Part shown: one piece after another, positions 8,510-18,104 of the stretch | Layout of the letters: each line of letters opens with the position of its first letter | How positions within the stretch are numbered: position 1 is the stretch's first letter | NCBI RefSeq assembly: GCF_036924525.1 | Contig: NZ_JAZHRU010000001.1 | Coordinates: 1,331,001 to 1,395,000, forward strand | DNA: 64,000 nucleotides | DNA from: Bradyrhizobium sp. AZCC 1719 | GTDB lineage: Bacteria > Pseudomonadota > Alphaproteobacteria > Rhizobiales > Xanthobacteraceae | Direction of reading: 5' to 3' | Made by a program: the position numbers and the translations under genes | Notes under the pieces: model-generated | What the model saw: the letters and a program-made list of their open reading frames with translations, nothing else | What the model was told of the DNA's origin: nothing | The model's database searches: none

Positions 8510-9907
8510 TCAGAAAAATGTTTTTGCGTCCTTATGCTCCTTGAGATTTGAAGGGCGATAGTCTTCGTATCGGTCATAATTCAACACCTTGCCGGCTTGC
8601 AGCCGCTCTAGCACCGTAGGATGAAGCGGAGCATCATTCCTGAGGTTGCGAACAGCCCTCTTTGCGTACTTGAATACGCTGCTGCGTGTTTCGTCGTGCT
8701 GAGGGCCCGTGGCGTCAGGATATAGATGCAGCAAGGAAGGGTCATATTTCAAACCTACAGCCACCGCAGCGTCGAGCATCCATTTCAACGAAATATCGGA
8801 GAGCCGAGACTCATTCTCGTGATAACTCCCTCCTATGTCAGAGTGATTGCCTGCAAACCACAGCTGCTCGAACCATCGTGGTTCAGAGTTCTTCCAGACC
8901 CCAGGTTCACCCCACTGGACCCGCTGAAATGAATCTCTTGCCTCATCTATTGAAAGCGCATGCCGTGCGAAATTGACGTTCCGGTTGAGAGTCCGATCGT
9001 AAAAATTCATGCGGGCCTCGGTAAGGTGCAGCGTCCTATACCAAGGAAACCCTGGAAGACCGAATGCTACCCGTATCCTCATAAGAAAATTCGAGAGATA
9101 GCCGATAACGCCGACGGCAACGGTCAACCCCACGAACCATTGCCACCACAGAGTTGTAATCCCAAAGAAGTAAGACAATGCCCAACAGGCAGCCAAGCCC
9201 ACAAGGGCTGTTACCAATGGCACAAGAGCGATCAGCCCTGCCAATGCAATTGGGTTAGATAGGGAGGCGACCGTGTCGAAAACGCCTATAAAATAAGGAT
9301 AGACGTTCGGCCCGTCGGCGTGTGAGGACCCGTACTGTTCGCGAAAGCGACGGGCGAGTGCGTCCCGCTGATCCAGCAGTTCGAGCTGCCTTGTTGATGA
9401 ACGTGCTGGATCCCACGAGCTAGTATGCTGGTAAATGTTGCGAACAGCTTCCTTCGCAATCTTCTTTGAAGTTCTAGGATCGTGTAAAAGCGGCGACCCG
9501 TCTTTCATTTGCGTGGGAATGCCACATTTGCATATGGTCGCTGCTAGACAGCGGATCGTGTAGGCGCCACGGCTGAAACCGAACAAAAAGATCCGGTCGC
9601 CGGGGCGCCAGAGACGTATCACGGCAGCATAGCAATCGATGATGTTGCCGGTTAGGCCGAGGCCTAGAGCTTGGCTGATTAGATTGTAAGAGCGGGCCCA
9701 AGTAGAGGCGAGCCATCCGCTATCCGGAGGCAAGGTTCCGATACCCGGATCATAAAATGCGACCTGCTCCGCTGGGTCGACAGCTCGATCAGGGCCGCAC
9801 CTTGTCGCTCGGTAAAGCTTGTAAATGTTGCTGCGATCTTCGTCGACTAGCACTCCGCCTCGCTGGCCGGTGCCGTCCGAATAAATCACTATGTTCCGAC
9901 TGCTCAT
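8510..9907 (-). CDS. DUF2235 alpha/beta-hydrolase with two membrane segments
   Basis: A predicted serine hydrolase of the DUF2235 family, related to the catalytic part of Tle1-type phospholipases. Its 465 residues start at an ATG at 9907 with GGAG 7 bases upstream. It has the N-terminal YSDGTGQ motif, the nucleophile elbow GFSRGA (Ser112), Asp211 in VFDTVASL and His355 in GNHSDIGGSY, so the triad looks complete. Two hydrophobic helices (about 221-248 and 252-275) lie between the Asp and the His, suggesting a membrane-bound enzyme. It is divergent from the coiled-coil protein at 10080 and AT-richer than the core genes. No secretion genes are nearby. The substrate is unknown. Confidence 0.8.
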   Translation of the reverse strand: MSSRNIVIYSDGTGQRGGVLVDEDRSNIYKLYRATRCGPDRAVDPAEQVAFYDPGIGTLPPDSGWLASTWARSYNLISQALGLGLTGNIIDCYAAVIRLWRPGDRIFLFGFSRGAYTIRCLAATICKCGIPTQMKDGSPLLHDPRTSKKIAKEAVRNIYQHTSSWDPARSSTRQLELLDQRDALARRFREQYGSSHADGPNVYPYFIGVFDTVASLSNPIALAGLIALVPLVTALVGLAACWALSYFFGITTLWWQWFVGLTVAVGVIGYLSNFLMRIRVAFGLPGFPWYRTLHLTEARMNFYDRTLNRNVNFARHALSIDEARDSFQRVQWGEPGVWKNSEPRWFEQLWFAGNHSDIGGSYHENESRLSDISLKWMLDAAVAVGLKYDPSLLHLYPDATGPQHDETRSSVFKYAKRAVRNLRNDAPLHPTVLERLQAGKVLNYDRYEDYRPSNLKEHKDAKTFF

Positions 9908-10079
9908 ATCTGCACTCCGCAAACAGAGGTTGTGGAGCTTATTACTGATTCGTGCATTACGGTGCGGCCAAGTGCCGGATTTTTCCACGTGTCGTACTCG
10001 GTCGCTCAGAGGATCAAGTCGTTATGACACTTGATTGTGCTTGTTAGGTCTGCTGTGCTTGGTGCTATTTCAGGTAGCA
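9908..10079. promoter_or_regulatory. Shared divergent promoter region of the island
   Basis: 172 bases separate the start codons of the DUF2235 hydrolase and the coiled-coil protein, so both must be transcribed from here. I could not pick out convincing -35/-10 boxes or an operator. Confidence 0.4.
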
Positions 10080-11402
10080 ATGAGAGACATCATCATGATT
10101 TCAGTGCAGGATGTTCTTAATACTCTCAATCAGCGGCCCTCGAATGTCGAGGAATCCGAACGACTTTTGAATATGCTGAAGGTTGGGGCGGAAGCAGAGA
10201 AGGCAAGCGCCGAGATCGATAAACTTGAACACGAAGCCCGAAGGGCGGAGCAAGAAGCAAACAAGGCGGCTGTGGACGCTAGTCTCGCTAAGAGACAAAT
10301 GAGACTGCAACTCATCTCCACTTTGGTAGCACCGTTAGTACCGATAGCGGCTCTACTGACCGTCGTCGCTACACTCTACTCTTCTCATCAAACTCTGCTG
10401 GAAGCACGAAGGACCGAAGAACGAAAGGCAGTAGAGGCCGCCAAGGAAAAAGAGCAGCAAGAGTGGGAGTCCTTTGCCTCAGCCTTTAATGACGGTGGCT
10501 TAGAGAGAGTATTGACCCGTCCATCACTTATTCTCAAGCTCACCCGCTACTCCAAAATGCCGGAATACCGGAAGCAAGTAGCGCTATTGAGTAGATCATC
10601 TTTTGCGGCGATGAAATCAAGCGACACTTTCAAGGAGGCTTGGAGCTCCATCTTCGGAGAGGTGGATGACGACAATTTCGATGCGGTCGTGTTTATTGCA
10701 AAATCGCATAGGCGCACTTACGAGGAACTGGTGGCAGAGTGCGGAAAAATTGATGTGCCGTACGACAAATTGCCGGAGTACAAAGCCTACATGTTATTCA
10801 GATCGGTCGGCCCGTGCGTCAATGCCTTGAATCGGAACGCTGTACTTCAAGCGTATGCGAGTGACCCTGAGCTTGCAAAAAAAGTCGTCGATCTCAAAGA
10901 CCGAACCCTAAGCGAGAGCATAATGGTCCACCTGCTTTCGGAGGCGATTTCTGTCTACCTAAGGAGCAAGGCAAATATAGGATCAGGAAGCAAGGAGTTG
11001 GATCTCTCAAGCATCACATTCAACAATGCAAACCTTGACAATGTCGATTTTTCAAAGATGCGATTGTCGCAGACAGATATCTATATTTCTAGTGTAAAGG
11101 GATCTCTTCTGACTGCGCCGAGCGAGAGAATGACATCATATTTCAGGGGGACTGCATGGTGGGAGGCGGGCGCAATTGATCAAAGGACTTTGGGCACGCT
11201 AGTAGCGAATTCATATCCTGGAAGCGCCGTGCAGAATATCAATCGCAGTGGTCAGCCAGCGGATATGTTCATTTCCGAAGCTGACTACCGAAAAGAGATT
11301 GAGCGTCTTTGCACTAGCAAAGCTCCCGCTTGCAGCCCGGCCTGTATAAAGTATGGCACTGAAGTACCGGCGAAAATGCCAGACACATGTTCGGCGCAGT
11401 AG
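10080..11402 (+). CDS. Coiled-coil membrane protein with pentapeptide-like repeats, unknown function
   Basis: A 440-residue protein with no named family that I recognise. Residues about 21-77 form a charged coiled coil (KASAEIDKLEHEARRAEQE), 77-104 one transmembrane helix, and 104-130 a second charged helix (ARRTEERKAVEAAKEKEQQ). A soluble middle follows, then a short run of pentapeptide-type repeats at about 306-335 (LDLSSITFNNANLDNVDFS), and a cysteine-rich C-terminus. The ATG at 10080 was chosen; an ATG at 10095 and a TTG at 10035 are also possible. It is divergent from the DUF2235 hydrolase and shares its low G+C, which suggests that the two travelled together. Confidence 0.7.
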   Translation: MRDIIMISVQDVLNTLNQRPSNVEESERLLNMLKVGAEAEKASAEIDKLEHEARRAEQEANKAAVDASLAKRQMRLQLISTLVAPLVPIAALLTVVATLYSSHQTLLEARRTEERKAVEAAKEKEQQEWESFASAFNDGGLERVLTRPSLILKLTRYSKMPEYRKQVALLSRSSFAAMKSSDTFKEAWSSIFGEVDDDNFDAVVFIAKSHRRTYEELVAECGKIDVPYDKLPEYKAYMLFRSVGPCVNALNRNAVLQAYASDPELAKKVVDLKDRTLSESIMVHLLSEAISVYLRSKANIGSGSKELDLSSITFNNANLDNVDFSKMRLSQTDIYISSVKGSLLTAPSERMTSYFRGTAWWEAGAIDQRTLGTLVANSYPGSAVQNINRSGQPADMFISEADYRKEIERLCTSKAPACSPACIKYGTEVPAKMPDTCSAQ

Positions 11403-11713
11403 ATTAATTCACAACCGATCTGTCTCAGCATTCCTGCCGAGGTCTTACCGTGGCGATCCCGCTCACGATAGCGGATGTAGTCATCAATGACGGCTGCGAA
11501 TGATTTGGATTTCGGCGGCAAGCCTTGTTCGAAGCGCTGTTCTATTTGGAACAGCAATCGGCGGCCAAGGTCGATAGCGGTCTGTTCGTTGGTGGTCTTC
11601 AGCGAGCTCCAAATGTATTCTCCTGAAGCCGACGTGCGTAGCCGTGCGTAATAGATGCCAGAGCGCTTGAAGATCGTAAGCCGGCCATCGTCAAGATAGC
11701 GAGCGCCTTCCAT
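11285..11713 (-). pseudogene. Truncated tyrosine integrase, N-terminal stump
   Basis: The first 98 or so residues read as the N-terminal part of a phage-type integrase: an Arm-like start (MEGARYLDDGRLTIFKRSGIYYARL), then the start of the SAM-like core-binding domain (FAAVIDDYIRYRERDRHGKTS). Homology stops near 11420 and the frame then runs into the antisense of the neighbouring gene. The whole catalytic domain is missing, so the gene is dead. It lies tail-to-tail with the coiled-coil protein gene and marks the right part of a former mobile element. Confidence 0.7.
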
Positions 11714-11827
11714 CCGTGGTGCCCCTGAACTTCGGCAAGCACCACCAGGATTGGAAGCGTTTCAATGCCTAGCGGACCTATAGGCAAAAATAGCCGGGAA
11801 AATCCGCTAAGTTATTGGAATCATTGA

Positions 11828-14665
11828 TCACGCGTACCGCCCGTGGCAGTGCTTGTACTTCTTGCCGCTTCCGCAAGGGCAATCCTCGTTGCGGCCGACC
11901 TTGCCCCAGCTTGCGGGGTTTTTCGGATCGCGGTCGGCGGCCGGAGCCTGGGGCACCAGCGAGGCGTTGGCAAAGGCCATTTCGTCTTCGCCGGTATTGG
12001 GATCGAACTTGTGCGCTTCCATCGCCGGCAGCACCGGCTGCTGCTCTTCCGGCGGCACGATCTCGACGCGCATCAATTGCGCCGTCACCGCCTCGCGCAA
12101 ATGCGCGGTCATTGCCTCATACAGGCCGAAGGCTTCCGACTTGTATTCCTGCAAGGGATCGCGCTGGCCATAGCCGCGCAGGCCGATCACCTGACGCAGA
12201 TGATCGAGCATGATCAGGTGCTCGCGCCAGAGGTGGTCGAGCGTCTGCAAGAGGATGGTCTTCTCGACGTAGCGCATCACGTCGGGACCCCATTGCGCGA
12301 CCTTGGCCGCCATGTGCTCGTCGACGCGCTGCTCGATCCGCGTCAGCAGTTCCTCGTCCGCAATGCCTTCTTCCTTGGCCCATTCGTCGACCGGCAGGTC
12401 GATGTCGAGCACGCGCTTCAATTCTTCCTTGAGGCCGGCGACATCCCATTGCTCGGCATAGGCATGCTCGGGCACATGCTTGGTGACGATGTCGTCGATG
12501 AAGTCGTGACGCATATCCGTGACCATTTCGGCCACGCTGTCGCTCCTCATCAGCTCGACGCGCTGGTCGAAGATCACCTTGCGCTGGTCGTTCTGGACGT
12601 TGTCGAACTTGAGCAGGTTCTTGCGGATATCGAAGTTGCGCGCCTCGACCTTCTGCTGCGCCTTCTCCAGCGCCTTGTTGATCCACGGATGGATGATGGC
12701 CTCGCCCTCCTTCAGGCCAAGCCGCTGCAGCATGGTGTCGAGCCGGTCGGAGCCGAAGATCCGCATCAGATCGTCTTCCAGCGACAGGAAGAACTTCGAG
12801 CGTCCGGGGTCGCCCTGGCGGCCGGAGCGGCCGCGGAGCTGGTTGTCGATGCGCCGGGATTCATGGCGCTCCGAGCCCATGATGTAGAGCCCGCCAGGCT
12901 TGGTCACGGTCTTGGCCGCCTTAGAGCCCTTGGCAGGCTCGAGCTCCACCACTTCCTCTGCCTTCAGCACGATCTCGCGGAAGCGCTCGATGTCGGCCTT
13001 GATCTGTTCGATCTTTTTGGCCTTCTCGGCCTCGTCGGTGATGTCGGCGGTCTCCTGAAGGATCCGCATCTCGAGCGAGCCGCCGAGCTTGATGTCGGTA
13101 CCGCGGCCGGCCATGTTGGTCGCGATCGTGATCGCGCCGGGCACGCCGGCCTCGGCAACGATATAGGCTTCCTGCTCGTGGAAGCGCGCGTTCAGCACCG
13201 CAAACAGTTTTGCCGGCTTGCCGGCGCGCGCGGCGGCATAGAGCTTCTCCAGCGCGGCGTCGTTGCCGAAATCGATCTGCTTGTAGCCGTGCTTCTTCAG
13301 ATAGTCGGCCAGCACTTCCGACTTTTCGATCGAGGCGGTGCCGACCAGCACCGGCTGCAGCCGCGCATTGGCGCGTTCGATCTCGGCCAGGATGGCGGCG
13401 TATTTCTCGGTCTGGGTGCGGTAGACCTCGTCGTCCTCGTCGAGACGCGCCACCGGCAGATTGGTCGGGATTTCCACGACCTCGAGCTTGTAGATGTCGA
13501 ACAATTCGTCGGCTTCGGTCGCGGCCGTACCGGTCATGCCCGCGAGCTTTTCGTACATCCGGAAATAGTTCTGGAACGTGATCGAGGCCAGCGTCTGGTT
13601 TTCCGGCTGGACCTGAACGTGCTCCTTGGCTTCCAGCGCCTGGTGCAGGCCTTCCGAATAGCGCCGTCCCGGCATCATGCGGCCGGTGAACTCGTCGATG
13701 ATGATGACTTCGCCGTCGCGGACGATGTAGTCCTTGTCGCGGGTGAACAGCGAATGCGCCCGCAGCGCCTGGTTGATGTGGTGCACGACCGAGACGTTCT
13801 CGACGTCGTAGAGCGACTCGCCCTTGAGCTGGCCGGCGTCGCGCAGCAGCGTTTCGATCTTCTCCATGCCGGCTTCGGTCAGCGTCACCGTGCGCTGCTT
13901 CTCGTCGACCTCGTAATCGGTCTTGTCGAGCTGGGGGAAGAAGGTATCGATGGTGTTGTAGAATTCCGAGCGGTCGTCGAGCGGGCCGGAGATGATCAGC
14001 GGCGTGCGCGCCTCGTCGATCAGGATCGAGTCGACTTCGTCGACGATGGCGTAGAAATGGCCGCGCTGGACCATGTCCTCCAGCCGGTACTTCATGTTGT
14101 CGCGTAGATAATCGAAACCGTATTCGTTGTTGGTGCCGTAGGTGATGTCGCGCGAATAGGCATCCTTGCGCTCGCCATCGTCAAGACCATGGACAATGAC
14201 GCCGACAGTCAAGCCGAGGAAATTGTAGATCTGGCCCATCCATTCGCTATCGCGGCGGGCGAGATAGTCGTTGACGGTGACGACGTGGACGCCCCGGCCG
14301 GCCAGCGCGTTGAGATAGACCGCGAGCGTCGCCACCAGGGTCTTGCCTTCGCCGGTCTTCATCTCGGCGATGTCGCCCTCATGCAGCACGATGCCGCCGA
14401 TCAACTGGACGTCGAAATGCCGCTGGCCGAGGGTGCGCTTGGCGGCTTCGCGGACGGTGGCGAAGGCTGGAACCAGGATGTCGTCGAGCGTCTTGCCGTC
14501 GGCGAGCTGCTGGCGGAATTCGGCGGTGCGGGCTTTCAGCGCCTCATCCGAGAGTTTCGCGAGTTCGGGCTCAAGCGCATTGATGGCGTTGACGCGGGAT
14601 TGGTATCCCTTCACCCGCCGGTCGTTGGCGGAGCCGAAAAACTTGCGGGCGAGCGCGCCGATCAT
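11828..14665 (-). CDS. secA: Preprotein translocase ATPase SecA
   Basis: Motor of the Sec export pathway, pushing unfolded preproteins through SecYEG. The 945 residues are full length. The first nucleotide-binding domain has Walker A GEGKT (residues 105-109) and the DEAD-type motif [15 protein letters not shown]. The second carries the [10 protein letters not shown] block, the wing and scaffold regions follow, and the extreme C-terminus holds the zinc/SecB-binding motif [13 protein letters not shown]. It is the first core gene to the right of the island and diverges from the peptidyl-prolyl isomerase at 15011. Confidence 0.97.
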   Translation of the reverse strand: MIGALARKFFGSANDRRVKGYQSRVNAINALEPELAKLSDEALKARTAEFRQQLADGKTLDDILVPAFATVREAAKRTLGQRHFDVQLIGGIVLHEGDIAEMKTGEGKTLVATLAVYLNALAGRGVHVVTVNDYLARRDSEWMGQIYNFLGLTVGVIVHGLDDGERKDAYSRDITYGTNNEYGFDYLRDNMKYRLEDMVQRGHFYAIVDEVDSILIDEARTPLIISGPLDDRSEFYNTIDTFFPQLDKTDYEVDEKQRTVTLTEAGMEKIETLLRDAGQLKGESLYDVENVSVVHHINQALRAHSLFTRDKDYIVRDGEVIIIDEFTGRMMPGRRYSEGLHQALEAKEHVQVQPENQTLASITFQNYFRMYEKLAGMTGTAATEADELFDIYKLEVVEIPTNLPVARLDEDDEVYRTQTEKYAAILAEIERANARLQPVLVGTASIEKSEVLADYLKKHGYKQIDFGNDAALEKLYAAARAGKPAKLFAVLNARFHEQEAYIVAEAGVPGAITIATNMAGRGTDIKLGGSLEMRILQETADITDEAEKAKKIEQIKADIERFREIVLKAEEVVELEPAKGSKAAKTVTKPGGLYIMGSERHESRRIDNQLRGRSGRQGDPGRSKFFLSLEDDLMRIFGSDRLDTMLQRLGLKEGEAIIHPWINKALEKAQQKVEARNFDIRKNLLKFDNVQNDQRKVIFDQRVELMRSDSVAEMVTDMRHDFIDDIVTKHVPEHAYAEQWDVAGLKEELKRVLDIDLPVDEWAKEEGIADEELLTRIEQRVDEHMAAKVAQWGPDVMRYVEKTILLQTLDHLWREHLIMLDHLRQVIGLRGYGQRDPLQEYKSEAFGLYEAMTAHLREAVTAQLMRVEIVPPEEQQPVLPAMEAHKFDPNTGEDEMAFANASLVPQAPAADRDPKNPASWGKVGRNEDCPCGSGKKYKHCHGRYA

Positions 14666-15010
14666 GCCAATTCCTGCCTTTGCCGTTACTTGCGTTGCAA
14701 GCCGTGATGGACCACCAAATTGCCTATCAACTCACCGTGACGCACGGCGGCAAATACCCCGTTCCGGGGCGTCATCCGCCTAATGAGTGGGAATTAAGCA
14801 ATCCAAGGTTCAACGGCAAAAAACGCAGTAAAATAAGCGCTATCGCCGCTGGACGATCCGGCACAGATATGGCCGGGGTCGGGCCTTGTCAACGTGGGTT
14901 CGTATGTCAAGGAATTCATCATTTTGACAGACTTTTCGCGTTGCCAAGGCCGCATGTTTGGGCGAGTGTCCCGCCGCCTTTGGCGCCCCTCTTCAAGACA
15001 AGGATTTTCC
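14666..15010. other. Divergent intergenic region secA / isomerase
   Basis: 345 bases between two divergent genes for protein export and periplasmic folding. A TTGACA is present at 14924-14929 on the plus strand, but no matching -10 box lies at the right distance. Nothing else is identifiable. Confidence 0.4.
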
Positions 15011-15931
15011 ATGACCACCTCGTTCCCGGAAACGAAAACCGGCCTGCGCTTCGGCACGGCCTGCTCACGGGGTTCTTTGGCCGTAATGGCCTGTCTGGCT
15101 GCGGTTCTTGCCGCCGGCCTGCCGGTTCGCGCCCAGGACAACCCCGTTCTCGCCAAGGTTAACGGTGCGGAGATCCGCCAGAGCGACGTCGCGCTCGCGG
15201 AAGAGGAACTCGGCCCGAGCCTCGCGCAAATGGACCCGGCGACCAAGAAGGACAACGTGCTGGCCTTCCTGATCGACCTCAAGATCGTCGCCAAGGCCGC
15301 CGAGGAAAAGAAGGTCGAGAATTCCGAAGACTTCAAGAAGCGCCTGGCGTTCACGCGCAGCCGCCTGCTGATGGACAGCCTGCTCGCCACCGAGGGCAAG
15401 GCCGCGACCAGCGAAGAGGCCATGAAGAAGGTCTACGAGGAGGCCGCCAAGCAGATCACCGGGGAAATGGAAGTCCACGCCCGGCACATCCTGGTCGAGA
15501 CCGAGGACGAGGCCAAGACGATCGCGGAAGAGCTGAAGAAGGGCGGCGACTTCGCCGAACTGGCGAAGAAGAAGTCCAAGGACCCCGGCGCCTCGGATGG
15601 CGGCGATCTCGGCTTCTTCACCAAGGAACAGATGGTGCCGGAATTCTCCGCCGTCGCCTTCACGCTCGAACCCGGCAAGATCTCCGATCCCGTCAAGTCG
15701 CAATTCGGCTGGCACCTCATCAAGGTCGAGGAAAAGCGCGCCCGCAAGGCGCCCGAGTTCGAGCAGGTCAAGGCCCAGATCGAGACCTATGTGACGCGCA
15801 AGGCGCAGGCCGAATATGTCGCCAAGCTGCGCGAAGCCGCCAAGGTCGAGCGCATGGACAAGCCGGCCGAGGCCATCAAGCCGGATGCAGCAAAGCCCTC
15901 GGATTCCAAGATGGCGCCGCCTAAGAAGTAA
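15011..15931 (+). CDS. Periplasmic parvulin-type peptidyl-prolyl isomerase (SurA/PrsA-like)
   Basis: Predicted periplasmic foldase. From the ATG at 15011 it has 306 residues. A signal peptide covers about residues 1-40, with a hydrophobic stretch AVMACLAAVLAAGLPVRA before the mature start. A SurA-N-like helical domain precedes the parvulin domain (about 155-255), visible as VHARHILVETEDEA, GGDFAELAKKKSKDPGAS, GGDLGFFTKEQMVPEF and SQFGWHLIKVEE. The lysine/alanine/proline-rich tail may be disordered. Its position divergent from secA fits a role in handling exported proteins. Confidence 0.9.
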   Translation: MTTSFPETKTGLRFGTACSRGSLAVMACLAAVLAAGLPVRAQDNPVLAKVNGAEIRQSDVALAEEELGPSLAQMDPATKKDNVLAFLIDLKIVAKAAEEKKVENSEDFKKRLAFTRSRLLMDSLLATEGKAATSEEAMKKVYEEAAKQITGEMEVHARHILVETEDEAKTIAEELKKGGDFAELAKKKSKDPGASDGGDLGFFTKEQMVPEFSAVAFTLEPGKISDPVKSQFGWHLIKVEEKRARKAPEFEQVKAQIETYVTRKAQAEYVAKLREAAKVERMDKPAEAIKPDAAKPSDSKMAPPKK

Positions 15932-16091
15932 AAAATCGCTGTCACTTCTGCGAGACCGATAGTATCTACCATCGTCATGGCCGGGCCAAGCGCCCGGCCG
16001 TTCCATGTCCGGGGACCGGTTGACAGGCCCTGAAGACGTCGATGCCGGCGCAGGTCCGGCTATGGTTGATCTGGTCGAAGAAGGTGCTCGC

Positions 16092-17333
16092 ATGTCCACC
16101 ACCGTTTCCCCCCTCGCCCCGACCGATGTCCCCGAGATGCCCGCGATTGCGGGCGTGAAGCTTGCCACAGCCGCCGCCGGCATCCGCTACAAGGGGCGAA
16201 CCGACGTGCTGCTCGCCGTCATGGACAAGGGCACCACGGTTGCCGGCGTGTTCACCAAATCGAAATGCCCGTCTGCGCCGGTGGAATGGTGCCGCGCCAA
16301 ACTCGGCCGCGGGCAAGCCCGTGCGCTGGTGGTGAACTCCGGCAATGCGAACGCGTTCACCGGCAAGACCGGTAAGCAGTCGACGGCGCTGACCGCGCAA
16401 ACCGCGGCGAAGGCGGTCGGCTGCGCGACCTCCGATGTGTTCCTCGCCTCCACCGGCGTGATCGGCGAGCCGCTCGACGCCACCAAGTTCGACGGCGTGC
16501 TGGCAACGCTGGCGGATGCCGCCGCGCCCGACCACTGGATCGACGCGGCGAAGGCCATCATGACCACCGATACCTTTCCGAAAGTCGCAACCGCCACGGT
16601 GAAGCTCGGCAAGGCCAAGGTCACGATCAACGGCATGGCCAAGGGCGCGGGCATGATCGCGCCCGATATGGCGACCATGCTGTCCTTCGTGTTTACCGAT
16701 GCGCCGCTGTCGTCCGCCGTGCTGCAGTCGCTGCTCAAGAGCGGCGTCGAGGACACTTTCAACGCCATTACCATCGACAGCGACACCTCGACGTCTGACA
16801 CGCTGCTGGCCTTCGCGACCGGCGCGGCCGCCGACGATGGCGCGCCAAAGATCAGTCGCGCCAGTGACCCCCGCCTGAAGGCGTTTGCCAAGGCCTTCCA
16901 GGGTGTGCTGGCGAACCTTGCCGAACAGGTGGCCCGCGACGGCGAAGGCGCGCGCAAGCTGGTCGAGGTTATCGTCGAAGGCGCAACCACGAAGAACTCC
17001 GCGCGCAAGATCGCCATGTCGATCGCGAATTCGCCGCTGGTGAAGACGGCGATCGCCGGCGAGGATGCCAATTGGGGCCGCGTGGTGATGGCGGTCGGCA
17101 AGGCCGGCGAGCCGGCCAACCGCGACAAGCTTTCGATCTCGTTCAACGGCATTCGCGTCGCCAAGAGCGGCGCGCGCGATCCGTCCTACAACGAGGCGGA
17201 GGTTTCCGAGGTGATGAAGAACCCCAAGATCCAGATCAAGGTCGCGCTTGGCCTCGGCAAGGGCCGCGACCGCGTGCTGACCTGCGACCTCACCAAGGAA
17301 TATGTCGCGATCAATGGTGACTACCGGTCATGA
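16092..17333 (+). CDS. argJ: Bifunctional ornithine acetyltransferase / N-acetylglutamate synthase
   Basis: Moves the acetyl group from N-acetylornithine to glutamate, recycling it in arginine biosynthesis; some forms also use acetyl-CoA. The 413 residues from the ATG at 16092 match the family; the frame is open from 16005, but those extra residues are not ArgJ-like. The self-cleavage site is present in [14 protein letters not shown], splitting before Thr195, which becomes the nucleophile of the beta chain. A mutT gene follows 15 bp downstream, so the two are probably cotranscribed. Confidence 0.95.
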   Translation: MSTTVSPLAPTDVPEMPAIAGVKLATAAAGIRYKGRTDVLLAVMDKGTTVAGVFTKSKCPSAPVEWCRAKLGRGQARALVVNSGNANAFTGKTGKQSTALTAQTAAKAVGCATSDVFLASTGVIGEPLDATKFDGVLATLADAAAPDHWIDAAKAIMTTDTFPKVATATVKLGKAKVTINGMAKGAGMIAPDMATMLSFVFTDAPLSSAVLQSLLKSGVEDTFNAITIDSDTSTSDTLLAFATGAAADDGAPKISRASDPRLKAFAKAFQGVLANLAEQVARDGEGARKLVEVIVEGATTKNSARKIAMSIANSPLVKTAIAGEDANWGRVVMAVGKAGEPANRDKLSISFNGIRVAKSGARDPSYNEAEVSEVMKNPKIQIKVALGLGKGRDRVLTCDLTKEYVAINGDYRS

Positions 17334-17348
17334 GCGAGACGGGGGCGC

Positions 17349-17759
17349 ATGGCTGACATCAAGCTCACCCTCGTGGTCGCCTGCGCGCTGGTCGATGCCG
17401 ACAAGCGCGTGCTGATCGCGCAGCGCCCGGAAGGAAAGGCGCTCGCTGGCTTGTGGGAATTTCCCGGCGGCAAGGTCGAGCCCGGCGAGCGGCCGGAGCA
17501 GACCTTGATCCGCGAACTGCATGAGGAGATCGGGATCGACGTCAGCGAGCCATGTCTGGCGCCGCTGACGTTCGCGAGCCACGCCTATGAAAGCTTTCAT
17601 CTGTTGATGCCGCTCTACATCTGCCGGCGCTGGGAAGGCATGGTGATGGCGCGCGAAGGCCAGCAACTGGCCTGGGTCCGCGCCAACAGGCTGCGCGACT
17701 ACCCGATGCCGCCCGCGGACATTCCGCTGATCCCGCATCTGATCGATTTGTTGATGTAA
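17349..17759 (+). CDS. mutT: Nudix hydrolase, MutT-type 8-oxo-dGTP diphosphatase
   Basis: Predicted to remove oxidised nucleoside triphosphates from the pool. The 136-residue protein has a complete Nudix box: the glycine pair at GGKVEPGE, then RELHEEIGI with the catalytic glutamates. It begins 15 bp after argJ on the same strand. Substrate specificity is inferred from size and similarity to MutT and is not proved. Confidence 0.88.
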   Translation: MADIKLTLVVACALVDADKRVLIAQRPEGKALAGLWEFPGGKVEPGERPEQTLIRELHEEIGIDVSEPCLAPLTFASHAYESFHLLMPLYICRRWEGMVMAREGQQLAWVRANRLRDYPMPPADIPLIPHLIDLLM

Positions 17760-18104
17760 GCGGCTGCGTACTCGGCCGTCATGCCCGAACTTGGGCATCC
17801 ATCAACTCCAAAGAGTCTTCCAGCGCAGCGCCTCTTCGGCGGCACGCAGAGCCCAGACACAAAATCGCGAAAACAACCCCATGCACAGTAGAATGGGGTC
17901 GGCTCGCAGCACTCGTGCTGCTTGCGTCCGGGGCACGAGAAGAAAAATGGTCCGTCGTCACGGCCCAACCTACGGTGTGGACTCGTAACGCGCAGCAAAC
18001 CACAGCCGAATGGATGAAAGCTGGACCAAGGCCAAGGTAATTGGCGGCGGGCCTGTCGTGGCGTGTCGCGACCCGATGACATCGCTTGGTCCGGGTTCAA
18101 TGCG
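17760..18104. other. Intergenic region with diverged repeats
   Basis: 345 bases between the convergent mutT and LuxR-type genes. A worn repeat related to family H lies at about 17895-17941 (GGCTCGCAGCACTC...GTCCGGGGCACGAG). Near 17780 is part of another inverted repeat (CATGCCCGAACTTGGGCATC). No gene-like frame was accepted. Confidence 0.5.

Noticed and set aside
11843..14107. A 754-codon open frame antisense to secA
   Set aside because: It is the reverse-strand shadow of a highly conserved gene in GC-rich DNA; composition is skewed to His, Asp, Leu and Arg and no domain is visible.
14924..14929. TTGACA as a promoter for the isomerase gene
   Set aside because: No acceptable -10 hexamer at 16-18 bases downstream.
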